From positions 2,072,732 through 2,136,731 of the forward strand of contig VUYV01000036.1 of assembly GCA_008711295.1 (NCBI GenBank): a stretch of 64,000 nt of DNA, in the 5' to 3' direction. Positions within the stretch are counted from its first letter, which is position 1, and each line of letters opens with the position of its first letter. This document shows, piece by piece, positions 23,660 through 37,369 of the stretch. The stretch is from Anarhynchus alexandrinus (Eukaryota; Chordata; Aves; Charadriiformes; Charadriidae). The notes beneath the pieces are model-generated. The model worked only from the letters and a program-made list of their open reading frames with translations. It did no database searches and was not told the origin of the DNA. The translations under genes and the position numbers were made by a program.

Positions 23660-23882
23660 CAAGGAACTAATGCCCAGACAGATTAAGGCCGTTGTTCAGC
23701 AAAACCCTTAAGTACACGTATGAGTAATCCCACTCCTGTTCAGGATGGCATTACTGCCAAAAGGAAGGTCTACAGCCCTTTGCATTAATTCAGGGCCCTG
23801 TTGACCTGTCCAAGGTCACCCGGTAAATCTGAGATAATGCTGGGATTTGGACTCAAGCCTCCTGCTTTCTACTACTATGCCT
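23660..23882 (+). mobile_element. MIR-like SINE relic, split
   Basis: CCAAGGTCACCCGGTAAATC near 23810-23829 and GCTGGGATTTGGACTCAAGC near 23839-23858, followed by ACTACTATGCC, match the order of the MIR SINE 3' half. AGACAGATTAAG at 23676-23687 fits the MIR core that should lie just before. About 115 bases of different sequence separate the two parts. MIRs are ancient tRNA-derived SINEs, so heavy divergence is expected. Assignment is by eye. Confidence 0.5.
23688..23800. mobile_element. Small element apparently inserted in the MIR relic
   Basis: The segment begins with CAGCAAAACCCTTAAGTACA and GTATGAGTAATCCCA and ends with CCCTTTGCATTAATTCAGGG. These ends resemble, in inverted form, a non-autonomous palindromic repeat familiar from reptile genomes. 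The reading depends on the flanking MIR halves being correctly recognised. Confidence 0.35.
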
Positions 23883-25110
23883 TAAAAAGAAAGCCAGTCT
23901 CCACTTTCTAGTTTGGGTTTATCATCACTTTGTTGTGTTTCTTTTTTCATAGTTTTTAGATATGTACTCAGAATCTCAAACAAGTAATTACAAATTTCAG
24001 CCTCCATTCCAGTGTATCTGAAATCTAACTGACATGAATTATATGACAGAAGGGACAACAGTAACAGGAGAATAACACAATCGTGGACATGAGAACAAAA
24101 TTTCGCTGAAATGTAGGTATGCACACAATGTTTCATAAAATTGCCACGACTCACTTTCTGTGAGGATCACCATATAAGTGAGTCTTCACTAAAAAGTAAA
24201 AGAAAAAGGATAAATACGGTTTTGCTGAACAAATTTGGGAATCTTCTTTCAGGGAAGAGAATGTCAGAGTAACATATCTTACAAATACAGCCCTCATCAG
24301 AGAATCATCAGGAGCTATAGGCTTGTTTTACAGGAAACAAAAATATCTTAAAGACTCAAAACCAGACCTTGCTATTATGACATGGACTTTGTTGTTAAGA
24401 GGTGAGCACTTAAGTTTTGTGTTGAGTAGAAAAAAATACTAGAGTTTAAACTGGACTTAATTAATTAAAGTTATGTTACCTAAATTAGCCTTTTTCCGAT
24501 GAAGATACATTGCAATGCCTTCATCTTGGTTACACCAGGTCATTTTCCACTAACAAGCCCACACAAATTTAGAAGAAGAGGCTATTATGTACTCAGCATT
24601 TCTGAAGAGTTTTTAAGGCAAGAGCATAAAAATAACCATTACCCCAAGTAATGGGGTCCCAAATACTCTCCCAAGACGATTTAATCAAAACAGCTACAGG
24701 ACAAGTAACAATTTTGTTGAAGTCATGTAGGAGGCTTCTTCTTTCTCTGCTCATCTCGCCTCTTTTTCTTTCAGACAAGAGAAGCTGTTCAGGAAGCTAA
24801 GTTACTCCTCATCCTTTGTCACTAGTGTTGAAGCAAATTTTAGATTCAAATGAACTGATGAAATAGATGATAGCTAGAGATTTGGTTACGAAGTGGAACT
24901 TGTTCAACTTCACTGCCAGTGACAGTGAAGGAGAAAAAACTGTGAGAGAACTGGAGAAATGAGAACGAGTTACATGGACTGTGCTACCAAAAGAAACCAA
25001 GAACCACAGGAAGAGCAGGTTTCCATAAATTGCAGTCACTTTACTTAATCTACTTCTATGTCTCCAAGGGAAGAAACACAAGCAGAAAAATCCTTCTTTA
25101 GGATATAAAG

Positions 25111-25133
25111 CCTGTCATTTTCTTAATGACAGG
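25111..25133. repeat. Perfect 9-base-arm hairpin
   Basis: CCTGTCATT and AATGACAGG flank a 5-base loop. There is no T-run typical of a pol III terminator and no gene beside it. Confidence 0.7.
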
Positions 25134-25334
25134 GAATGAGCCATTTAGAGAGGCTTGTATGCACAGCGCGCTCGGCAGTCTGTAGAAAAGCCCTTCACCA
25201 ACAAACATTGCACGTAGTGGTAAAAGCTCTCACTTTAACTAATCCAAAGAGCAAGGTTTCCCATTAGGCTGGCCCAAGAGCGCGTACAAATCATGTGATT
25301 AGTCCATTTGGGAGTCTGCCATTGAGCTTCATTT

Positions 25335-25348
25335 ATGTATGCATACAT
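25335..25348. repeat. Perfect 14-base palindrome ATGTATGCATACAT
   Basis: Self-complementary over 14 bases, in AT-rich unique DNA with nearby TAAT/ATTA-type strings. It could be a binding site for a dimeric factor or a chance palindrome. Confidence 0.6.
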
Positions 25349-28300
25349 TATGGAATTATTATTGACCCTTATGCGTATTGGTTGGCACCATCCATTAGTA
25401 ATGTTGTCAGACACTTTCCACTGTAACACCTTGTTTACTACTTTTTTGAAGCTTGCAAAGCTAAATGGGCAGAAATTTTCCAGGCCAGATGTCTGTCTGA
25501 GATCACACTTTAATGGAGAAGTTCCAGGGGAATGGTTCAGCTAGGAACCCATCCAGAAGAAAATACATTTTTGTTTAAATATTAAAAGCATTTATCCTCT
25601 CTTACAGAAGTTCTACTGGCCCCTAACTCTGCAAAAGAACCATGACCTTTGCAAGGGCTGAGTTCTTTCGTCAACAATGTGCATTTTGCCACCCTGTGGA
25701 AAATCACCCCATATGGCTTCAGTCAAAGCCTTTGCAAAGTCAGAGTTTGCGTAGTTAAGTCCACCAGAAACTTGCCAACATTTCTGAGTTTTTAAAGATA
25801 ACGTTTCTGAAGACCTGTCTTTGCTAAGAGTGCTTGAGCTTCTTGCTGCTCCCGTTGCACCTGCTGCTGACCAAAGCACACAGGTAGCCCTCTTCCTTTC
25901 TAGTGTGTTCCTAAAAGAAATGGCAGAAGCTAGAAAAAAGGTTTCCAGGCAGCAGCAAAGCAGAGGGAAGGGAAAAGGGGAGAAAAAAAAAAAACAGAAA
26001 CGGAGATCTTGGCCAGAAAGCTATTCGAAAGACCCTAGGAGCAGTAAGAAAACTAGATCCTCTGTGTTCAGGCAAAGGAGACCTTTTACCTTCTTTGCAA
26101 ACAAACAAATCCACATCAGAGAGATGGGACTTTTCATCCAAACAGAAACGATCCCTGAATTTTTAGCTAAACAGGAGTGAAAACAGGTAACAACAACTGT
26201 TTCGGCGCTAGTTTCCTGCTTCCTAGGAGCTTGATTTTCTGCAGGATACCTACTCCAAATTTTTAATTTAGCCAGAAGGACATGGGTTGCTATTGATCAA
26301 CAGCTTAATCAGTTTATACAATCTGAACATCAGAGTTCGCAATACTGTCAGAATTTTGTGAAGTTTTATGAAATTAATTATACAATTATTTAGAAAATAT
26401 GGGTATTACAGAGGCAACTGTCAGTCCCTGTATTTTTTCTTCTTGACATCCTGTTTTTGCTCTTCTACATGAAACTACTTTTGTTAACAGAAGTAGATTT
26501 CTAGCATATCATAAATAACCATATTTAAATCCTATCATCACCCGAGCAGCAGCTTCTCCTAAAAAAGCACGGTCTGTGGGATTTGAGTGCAAATCCAATT
26601 TAGTTCAGTCTCCAGTGGCCACTGCTCGTAAAACCGAACATAATTTTTCGCAATTGGCAACTTCTGCTGAAAAGAAACTTGCAAGTTCCCCAGTACAATA
26701 AAGTATGCAGCTGCTGTCAAACTCTGCTTTTGGCAAGGGCGGGGAATGGAGAGAACAAGAGTCAAATACTGTTTTCCAATTCCTTTTCTAGGAAGACATG
26801 TATATCTAGGCGTACATATATTATCCTTATCAAAGTTTACTGTGAAACGCAGACAATAGGAAAACCCCACTAGTTTCAATGCAGTCTGACACCACAGTAT
26901 TGAGGGTTTGCTTGAGAGTCCTAGAGACTCTAAAATAAACACTCGATTGTTGTTTTACTGATTCAAATAGGATGGCTGAATATATCTGAAAAAGTATTTG
27001 ATGAACACTTGGAAACTTCTATCCAATGTTAAGAAACAAAATAGGAAAGGAGAATTATTTTTTTCCCAAAAAGCAAAATAATTTACAAAACTATATTACC
27101 CCAAAGAGGACTGTAACCTAACTCACCTATAGATGATACTAGAACAGTTGCACAAAATTGACTTACATACTAGTAAATAAAATGGGCTGGTGACCATCCT
27201 CTGATGCTAAGGCCAATTGGCACAGCACAGCTGGTACCCTGCAACTAAACCTTCCCCCAACACAACACACGGTGGTTTCATCTACATAAACGATTAGAAG
27301 CACCACACTGCTCCCCAGGAAATGCCCAAATATTCCTTGTGAAGATATTAGTAGGCAAAAACAAACCCATGCCAAGGCGCATACTAACAACTTATCCATA
27401 TGGAGACTAATGGAACAACACTTAAACATCTACCTTGTCATCTTATTATAAACACAAGCAAAGGTTCCCAGCCATGTTTTGGTTTGCTGAATAGTCTATA
27501 TTGTTAAAATTGTGAACTCTTTTCTGATGCAAAAGCCAGCCTTCCTCCATCAGGCACAAGCAGAGGTGAAGTTCTCACCACTTATTCCCCAAAGAGACAT
27601 GTACTTTAAATGACAAAGGTGACTTGGGTTATCAGCACTGGTCCTGATGCTTCAAGACATGGCACATAGTCCACCACTGCTTTTGGAAGCACAGCCTTGG
27701 TGTCAGGAAGACTTTCCAAATATATTACTCCAGAAGGAGTTATCAGGAATAATTTCCAGAGGAATAAACCAGCAAGCAAATTCCCCACTGTCTGCCATGG
27801 CTCCTTGCCAAAGAGCACAATAAAACTAACTATAACAGTGCACATAGGTTAGGATTAGCTAGCTCAGGTGTAACATTGTCTAACATGACCTCTGCTTGCA
27901 CAGATGGAAGTCCATGCAATATTTGCACAGCAAAGGTCTCTGATAGGTTGGGGTCTTTGTACCACTCTCCATTTGATGGTGCAGATTTTCCCTGGAGACA
28001 GCAGCATCAATAAGTACTTCTTCCTTGAGGGAACTGGCAGGGATACACGGGCAAAAAAACTCTCTTAAAACATTGAAATTTACAGTATTTTTCCACCTAT
28101 GTAGAAGGCTATTTCAGCAATTGCTGATTGAATTTCATCAATTTCAGCAAGCAGCTTTGACCACTGAAATCAGGAGGGCAAAGACAGTGGACTAAACACA
28201 AGCATTGCAGAGAAAGCGGAGAAAGACTTTGTATGAAAGCGATAACAGAGTTCCCTGCAGGGTGAGCTTCTTTATTACCTTATCTAAGCTCAACTGCAAT

Positions 28301-30406
28301 GTAAATGAGAGCAGGCCTGTTCTCTGCAGGAAAGGTTTTAGCTCCAGCCTGCCTCTTGCATGGTCTGCCCTATATCTGTGGGGCCACTTGATTCTTCGGC
28401 ATTATCCATATCTGCCCATTCGCCATAGATCCTGGTTTCAAAAATCCTGTCTGTACCCCTGCTCTCCATGAAAAACATCTAAGAGGTATTTTTGTCATTT
28501 ATTCATTTTAAGGAATGGGTTAAGGACATTGTTTAAACATTGTTTCCTGATGAAAGCTTTTACACATGTGAGCAAACAACTTCCAGTCTTGCATTGATCC
28601 AGTGCTAATTACCTCTTCCAAATAATTTTGGAAGTGCTTTTCTTTATTTTCTGAAGTCTATAGCCAGTCCTCTCTAGCCAGTTAGAAAAGGGATGCTATG
28701 GAAAGCAGACAAAAATTATGTCCTTTAAATATATACTGATGTGTCATAGACAAAAATCACTGTTATTTATTTCAGATATTTACTTTTCATTTATTTCATT
28801 CTTTATCATTTTCCCCACTTACCCTCCACGCTTCAGAGAATCATCTGCGACACAGTGCTTTGGCATTCCCCCAACTAAGTCATACATATTTCATGTCTGC
28901 AGAAGTTCCCTAGCAATCATAGCCCCCAGGACACTAAACAATGAGAAAACTTCAAGACCAATATATGTGAAAATGCCAAACTGGAAGTCCAGCAAGACAA
29001 CATAATAAAACATTCATTAAGGATTGTTAAGAAATCAAATACATGTGAAATTCATTCCAAAAAGTGAGCAAATGAAGGTATTAAGACTTAAAAAATGTGA
29101 ATATATACCACTTGAGCACTGTACAATGAGACACTCCCAAGAAGAAAAAAAAAACAACATTGCTTTAGAGCTCTTCTGTAACCTACTCTCTCCTCTCACA
29201 GCCAGTAGGTTTCCTCATCAGGACTTCACAGTAAACCAACAGAACAAATCTGTTGTCTCAGGGAGCAACACATTTGTGGTTTATCTAATGGTGCTTGACA
29301 ATGCCATAATTGCTCTTCATTAGAATATGAATTTGGGTAACTTTAGTGTCTCCAGTACATCATAATATTACAAGCTTTCAAATTTATATGCAGTCTAAGG
29401 CATCTTAATAGCTAAATTAAAGTCAGTAGTACAAATAAAGCCACATATCTCCACATGTCTTTATGAGGCTGCAGCCTACACAGCAATCCATGGTGCTTAT
29501 TGTTACTTTTTTATACAACTCATGAACAGCTGGAACCCAGAGGAAGGCATTAGGAAGGTAAAAGTAGTACCAGCCTTCAAGAGGGAATGAAGAGAAAACA
29601 TCATATAACAAACATATCTTTGTTTCTTAATGAAATAATGGAGAAGATATTCAGATAAATTATCAGTAAGCAAGCAAAAACTAACTGAACCACGTTTCTC
29701 AAACTGTACAAAGGGATGATGAATAAATCTTGCCAGGCAAATATGGTTAGTTCTTATGATAAAATTAAATGACCACTTACTCCTATGTGTAGTATTTGTT
29801 TACCGATCAAGGTAGGGCTGGGGTATTAGGGAGCAAATATTGACATGGTGGATGTAAAAGATTTTATTGTAAGTAAAGTATTGATACTGGATCAAAGCAC
29901 TGCTTCACCATACCAGTTGATCTGAGCTGAAACTTTTATTTGCTTTAATAGCAATAAAAAGTACACTTCAAACCTGTAAAAGTCAAAGGCTTATTGGAAA
30001 GTAATTGTGGATCTGAATGGTCACAATACCCACATAAAATTGCCATAATCAGTGTTCAATACAGCCTATTTTAGATTTTTTAGTAATAATATAGCAGATG
30101 ATAAAGTCATGCTTTTTATTTATTAAATTAAATGTAGATTAACTTGCTAGGACATACAAATGGTACATGGAACTGAAATTAGTTTGGTAGTAAATGCCAA
30201 AAAAAAAGGTACAGCAGGGAACGTTTTTCACGTTTTTCTGCTTAGATACTTTTTGCAAACCATTTGGCATATTGTTTTTTGCTCTGTGAAGTTCAGCCTT
30301 TAAATCTTCGAGCATGCATATTGCCTGTTTGTAATTTCTTCTTTTTTCAAAAATGTAATCAAGTCTTGATCATTTGCACTTAAGTAATCACTTATTATTT
30401 GTTCTG

Positions 30407-30466
30407 TAAAAAAAATATTTTGAATATTTTTAATAAATAAAATAAAAATAAAAATATGAAAAAAAT
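30407..30466. repeat. AT-rich low-complexity tract
   Basis: About 60 bases made almost wholly of A and T, including repeated AATAAAA-type strings. Confidence 0.8.
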
Positions 30467-31173
30467 GTCATTTAATTATTTTTTTTCCTTTCTAGAAAAT
30501 TCCTAATACTAGCAGTATAAAACTTCCTGAATGTTTTGATCAGATAAATGTCCTCCCTGATAACAGGTATTTTTTCTTGCTTCTTGTAGACGGGTGTTTA
30601 AACGATTGATCTTTCTGTTTTCCAGTCTGTGCTTTATCTATTAACACATTGATCTATGTACTTCTGAGATTATTTGCTTTAGAGTTGTCTGCAATTATGG
30701 AACAGACAATGCTGTTTTGACATTAAGTGCCTCTACTCTTTTCTGCCTTGCCTCTTTGTCTATTAAGTCCTTCCCAGCAAAGGTTTATATACTTTGACTA
30801 ATATTCCAGGGGTGTTTGAACATTTAGTGATAGCCAATAGGATCCATTTTATCTTAACAAAATATGAATTCCCACTTTGTTTAACAATTAGGATTGTAAT
30901 ATTTATAAGCAAGCAAATAAAAAATTTCTTCGCTTCAGAACCATCAAAACCTTGACTTTCCTGTGACATCTTGACCTTATTCCCCTTTTCTCACAGGACA
31001 TAGATGACAGTTCCATAAAACCCTCAAATTCATATCATGTACCATTATTCCTCTTTCTTCCCTATGCCTGCTCCTAGTCTAAATAAAGTACTAAAATAAA
31101 GCTGTTTATTTTTGTGCTATTAATTGTTTCTAACTGTTTATCTATAAGCCTAATTTTCCTCTTCACAAATTAG

Positions 31174-31282
31174 GTATATTCCAGTGAGTGCATTAGTGTC
31201 AAACAAGGGCCCGAGAAGAATGAAGCCATTTATTTGATCCTAAATAGAAAAAGGTTTGTAAGCATGTCTGAGGCACAGACAG
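31174..31282 (+). other. Candidate exon (unverified)
   Basis: A pyrimidine-rich stretch ending TTCCTCTTCACAAATTAG precedes position 31174, and GACAG|GTGAGC, a near-consensus donor, follows 31282. The 109 bases between are open in the frame starting at 31174 (VYSSECISVKQGPEK, then NEAIYLILNRKRF). The frame stays open past the donor for another 20 or so codons. I recognise no protein. The TGAGGCACAGACAGGT string at the 3' end also resembles the MIR SINE core, so this could be a repeat relic with chance splice signals. Confidence 0.22.
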
Positions 31283-31596
31283 GTGAGCTAAATTTGGTTA
31301 GGAAAAAAATTAGTTTGCATCCTGGTCTACCAGGTTGGGTCTAAGCAGTTATATTTTTCAAAACAATTCATATTCCTTCTCTTGCAATGGTGCTGCTGAT
31401 TTTGGAGTCCAGAAGAACTGTGAAGCTATGGTCTCCAAGGTGAACCACAACACATCCACAGAATCATCTTACAGACAGCTTGTAATGCAGCAGCATTAAT
31501 TGCTGGTGTGTTAAATGGACTATGGCTTTACAGTAATGGAAAGGGACTTAAATTAAGATGATGCATGTGCCATCACACGGCACATGCAGGAGAACA

Positions 31597-31597
31597 N
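31597..31597. other. Ambiguous base N
   Basis: A single undetermined base in otherwise complete sequence. It is not next to a repeat boundary that I can see. Confidence 0.98.
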
Positions 31598-34418
31598 AAA
31601 GACACTTGAAATGAATCTTCTGAATGTACAATGGTTATGGCCCTCTGATAAATTATAAAGCACAAATAAAGGCTTGCAGCAGCAAGATAGAAACTGGTGG
31701 TTGGTGTTAGAACACTGAACAGCAGAGGAGAAAAATTCTAGAATTATAGCAACACATTTCCTAACACTGCATTTCATATTAATTAAAACTAACATTGCTT
31801 GTACTAAGGACTTTAACTCATCACTAAGGAAAAGTTTCCTGGCAGAAAGTCTCTCTTGTTTTCAGAAAGGCATGTTCATATTACGCCTGACACTGTGCAA
31901 TGAACAAAGGCTGGAGCTGATAATGTGGGGTTTTTTTCACTATACAGTTTACCCTTCTGCAAGAAATAATTGCCATCTACATTTTAGTTTTACCCAGAGA
32001 TCCAAAGATTGAAGCTCAGTTGTTCAAATGATGCACAAACACAGGAATGGCTTCCAAAAGCAGATGAGTACCATGTAAACAGCCTGAAAGCTCTGGGTTT
32101 CGCCTGCCTTGTCAGCAGTGCTCCAATGCAGACTCACATTCAGCACTCCCTGGGTTCGGGTGGTTGTACCCCGTATACCCTGCAGCAGTAGATTGAGGCT
32201 AGAGTTAAAGCCAGTACTCCTCCTGTGACCATTCTCACTCTTTTTCTTCTTGCCTGACACACGTTTCTCCACCTGTAAGCCATCTGGTTTGGTCTAGATT
32301 TGAATCGGTCTGAAAACCAACACACAGACAAGAGGACCAGAGAGTCTGGACTCGCATGTGACCTTAAGCAGCAAACTAAGATGACAACACAGAGATACAT
32401 CTACAGAGACAGCACATAGCTGTCCCAATTGCCTTTAAAGTGCACTATTAAAGTGCACATGGTGTTGGCATGAGACAAGAGCCCCACTGGTGAACACCCC
32501 TCAAAGTGTGAGGAGCATCAAAGCCTCCTGCAGTAGAAGCCTGTTCCAGCTTATTCAAGATACCCTCAAAACCAGCGCTGAGGCACATCCACCCCCCCTG
32601 CAATACTGACTGCAGCCCCGATGGACCAGAAAGCCTGGCTCAATTGGTAAACCTCTGCCTTTTCAGGAGAGGCTATATTTTGTGGTTTAGCTGTACCTTT
32701 CTATAAACAGGGAAGTCATTAATAAGATTACCAGGCTTCTTGAGGAAAACAAGCTGTGGAACACAGGGGAAAAAAAGAAATTAAAACATATCATAAAATC
32801 AGACAGGTAATAGGGGGAAATTCTCCCAGAAACAGCCAGCAGAGGTAAAAATAAGAGGCATCTAAATTTTTTTTTTTAATATTTTTTCTGCTTAACTATA
32901 ATAAGAAAGTAATGCACAACTCATGGACTGAGAAAACGAGATAGGTAGTTATAGTAAAGCTCACTATTTTTTAAGAGTATCCAGGAGCTGAAGGATGAAA
33001 CAAAAGCAAAAAAATGTTCATTACCCGTAAATCTGCTTCCTTGACTAAGGATTTTGTATCAGAAGAAGAATTATCAGATTCTTTCATTTCATTCATCAGA
33101 TTCATTGCTTTTCAATTATCAAATCTTTCTGCTAACCATGAACATTTGAAAACTTGTTCACCTTTCTGATGATTTTTGCTGCTCATGAATACTTCTGGAT
33201 GTGTCCTTACCTCGCAGACATCTTCTCTGTTCTTAATGACAGTCAGGTATCTGTCTTGCTTCTGTCCTGACATAGCCTTTTTCTTCTACAGTGTTAACAG
33301 ATGCTTAAGATGTCATATACTGATATTGAATATACTGGTTGGGGTTTTTTTTTTAATTTCTGGGATAAAGAACATTTTAGAAAGAACAATAGGAAAGAGA
33401 AATTGTGCTTCTAGTTTGGTCGTTCCTGCTTTCATTTAGTAATGCATCTGTTTGCTATATGTAAGCAAAGAATAAAGACATTGAAAAGGAAGGCTCTTGT
33501 AGCATCTGGAATACCCTGCTAATTGGTTTGTCTCTTAGTATCCTATTGGTTAATCAAAACATTTGCACTCACTCTGCCCATCCTGTGTGTTTGTGTTTTG
33601 TTTTGTTTCTTTAAATATTTTTTTTACTCTACAGGGAGAAAGCCAAAATTCTCTCTCTTTGAAAAGATCTTGCTGCTATTCTAGAAAGACTGGATTGAAT
33701 TCTGTGCTGCAAGGTCAAAACTACAGTAGAAAGAACCATCCTTATCATCAAGTGATATCTTTGGGCTGGAAAAATCATTAAATTCAGAAAATAAATGTCA
33801 ATATGGTATTTAGTTAGTGAAATGTCTTTCGCATTTTTAAGTGAAACATACTATATTTTTAAGTAGCATAAAGTATACTACGTTTGAAAAAAATGGTGAT
33901 ACAAATTTACAATAAGCATAGAAAGTAGGATTGAAATATATTGTATGTATGTGAAAAGCATCCAAACTCATGGAAAAAAACAGTGCAGAATTTTTTTTAT
34001 TTGTATTTATTTGATTCTGTAATCTGAACAGTAATTGCTATATGGTAATACAGAAATTTATTTACTAATTTTGATGAAACACTGCAGTAACTGCATGAGA
34101 TAACTATCAGGCACCTGACATATAACATGGCAACCATAGTAGTATTTGCATTTGCAATCAACGAAACCTCAGCTTTTGCCTTCAACTAAACTTATCTTTT
34201 GAAAACAAAAGTATCTGAAAACATGACTTGGTCATTCTAAGAGTAAAGTAAAATTCTATGTTAATTTTGAAGGATAATGATAACAGCTAAGCTATTGGGT
34301 AACCATTAAGAAAATATCTGCTAAATCATCTTGTCCATCCCATCAGTGTGGATGTTCCTACAACTCCTGCAATTAGCCTGCCCCTGCTCCCTTTTTGTTG
34401 GTTGTTTTCTTGACACTG

Positions 34419-34462
34419 CGAAATACCATGGTCCAGCACGTGAAACACCATGGTCCAGCATG
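34419..34462. repeat. Two-copy tandem repeat, period 22
   Basis: Units built on ACCATGGTCCAGCA occur back to back with small changes, and a third partial unit (TGTGAAACATC) follows. Confidence 0.8.
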
Positions 34463-37369
34463 TGAAACATCTTTTAGTTATGAGTAGATCAAAGTCATCC
34501 AAAAAACAAATATCTAAGCTTGCTTCAGTACCTTTGCTGCCATTTGGAACGCAGAATTGATGTGTATAATTGCTAGCAATTATTTCACATAAATCAATTT
34601 GTGAAAATTAATATAATTTTCTCTCTGGCTCTGATATTCTTTCTCACTGTGTCTCTTTCTTGCAAGACTGTTCATTTGTATAAAGACAGTTCATTTCTAT
34701 ATCTGAGGGACTTCACAAACTGTTGTCACAGACATTTTAATTACTTTAACAACATAAAACCAAGATCAATACAGCACAGGAGGCAGAAATGCTGTCTAAC
34801 CTTCGAGTTCGTCTTGACAGCAGTTAATGTCAGCACGCAGTTGGAGAAGGACCAAGCTTTGATGCCTTTATTTACTCTTAGCAAACACTGGGGGAGTCTT
34901 AATATGGGTGAAAGATGTGTGCCCCCTAATACACAGGGCTGAAAGCACTCCGTGTTGCCTCACTTTCATACGCAGTGATGGTTTGCTGTGTACTTAATGG
35001 TGGTATTTCCTAGAAAATCACAAGTCAAAGAATCACAGTCATCAGCAACAACAGCACACAAGACCCAGACACCACCCTGCTGAAAAGGACAAGCCTGGTG
35101 CTTATGGCAATACCTCCTTTTGTGAATCCAAAAGTCACTTGCAAGCCCTCCAGCTCAGGTGTACATGCCACATTTGAGACCTGAGGGGGAACTCAGTCCT
35201 TGCCTGGGAAGGAAATGGCACGCTCCCATCTCCATGGCTGGAAGATTAGGTATCACAGTCCAAAACCACTGCAAAGTTTCTGTGCGGCCAGTCTTGCAGC
35301 CAAGCTGACAGTTGAGAAGAAGGGAAAGGATACAGGAATGGGCAGCACTTCAATAACAAAAGATTAGACATCCAAACTGAGACAAGGTGCAAAGAAAAGA
35401 GAGCAAGCACAACTCCTTCCCTAGGAACCAAGGGGATGCAACTTTTAATAAAGATTGGACCTAAAACCACCATGCTCTCACCCATGTATTACACATTACC
35501 CCAACTTTTAGGGAAGCACCCAACTCCCGCATCCATTTCCAATGCTTGGTGGAAAAACAGTGCAATGAAACTCCTATTTGTAAATGAAAATTTGCTTAAG
35601 TATTAAAAAAATAAGCTCCAAACCTCAGAACAAAAACAGCAATGTAAAGCTACATGAGACTTATTTTGTCCCTGTAGAAAAACTAAGATAACTTGCTGCT
35701 CTTGTTGCTCTACATGCGTGTTTCCAGTTATTTTTTCATTGCTCAAGTAATTTCCCAAATCAAAACTAGGCCACACATTGTTACGACTGCTTACAACAGT
35801 AAACATGTCAATGTATTTCTGCAAAGTTTACATTTCTAATGCAAAACAAATCACCATAGTATCTAAAAGTTTTTTGCAAAGCAAAAAGACTCCCACTGAA
35901 TCATTGCAAGTATGTACAATATTCCTGAAACACAAATAAATTATTTTTACAGGTTAGATTTGCTTACAATTAATGACCAAAATATTTACAGAAGAGAAAG
36001 AAATATGTATACACCTTCTACCTCAAAGTAAGAGGATTTTGATCAGTTTCTAGGATTTCTTGAGCTCAGAGAGTATCCTTGCCAACTTGCCAGCCACTAT
36101 GTGGGAGCTCCAGAGGTGTGCTAATGTGCTGCTCTGCACACTGTCAACCACCTCCCAGATGAGACAAAGTTCTTTATTTTCTTGTGGATATTCAACTGAA
36201 GAATTTGCTCCTGTCATTAGTTCGTGTTTACGCGAATGGCAAAAGTGGCCAAAAGGACTTTTGTTTCCTTAATACTTTTTTCTAGTCATTAGGTTTTCAT
36301 TTCATATCATCTATAACCAAAGACATGGCATATGACTGTGGTTTCAGGAGGGAAGAAAATTAAAAAACACTTGTCGGGTCATTTTCTAAATAATAACCTT
36401 CAGCTTTTACATCCTTTTTTTATTGATAAAATTTACCACATCGTCTGTATTAGATGATGACTGCTTCCGCTGCCAGACACTTTTAGTTCTTTTGTGGCAC
36501 TACAGCAAGCTGTGCTGTGTTAGGCTCTTCTTTTAGCAGGGTCATCTCCCGGATTCACAGAATTTATGCTCTATCTGCTCCCAATGATTCCAGGTTTTAG
36601 ATATATATATTACTGGCATCATGTCTGTAGTACTCAGAACAAGTCATATATGTAGTGGTTGCTGCTTTTGTAATGCAGAAATATCAGTTTTTACTCTTGC
36701 CTAATGCATGTCTCAAATGTTATACAACTGATAGAACAAATAACTGGTTACATATTTCTCAAAATCTTTGATGGTTAGGGAGGAAATAAGTCTTGTAGTC
36801 ACATAGGTGTCTATGTCCTCAGTTCTCACTTATAAATATTATATGCCCGATTACCTATCACCTTCAGCATCTGGCTGTAATGAGGATAAAGTACTTTACT
36901 GAGTGATATCAAAGTACCCATAGTTTCTTGCTTAACATGACTTAGCTTCTCCTCAACTCAAAAAGGTGGAGACTTGATGGTTCAGATAAATAATACAAAA
37001 TCCATTCAAAGAGACATTCAGGTTTGCCTCCCCATCTTAAACCAGCATTTACATTCTTTGTTAGATTGGAGTCTTAGTGCAGAATTTGGCAGCTTCATCC
37101 CCACTGACGAGCATAATGTCTAGCTTAAGGTCTAGGTTAATCATTAAACAGCCAATGTAAATGCAAAGAGGCATATGCCCGGTGGCTTCATGACAGCAAC
37201 TGGGACAGACATAAGCTACTTAAAAAACACCCACTGCAATGACAGCTATTTGCCTTCTGCTTTTCATCAACTTTTTTTCTTTCAGGCAATTTTTTAAAAG
37301 ATGCTGTAAGCTCAAGTGGCCTATTGAAAAGTTCTAAATTGCCGTAAGTAGGAAGATTTATCAGGCTCA

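Larger units (their letters stand above)
23890..31160. other. Unique stretch, no gene recognised
   Basis: No CR1, LTR or RNA-like signature over more than 7 kb. Inverted repeats at 25111-25133 and 25335-25348 are listed separately. A purine-rich block lies at about 25920-26015 and an almost pure A/T block at 30407-30466. The Lys/Arg-rich 119-codon frame at 25821-26180 (+) comes from the purine-rich block and is not credible as a gene. Confidence 0.5.

Noticed and set aside
25821..26180. 119-codon Lys/Arg-rich open frame on the + strand
   Set aside because: Its composition follows from a purine-rich tract with a poly(A) run; no domain, splice context or homologous feel.
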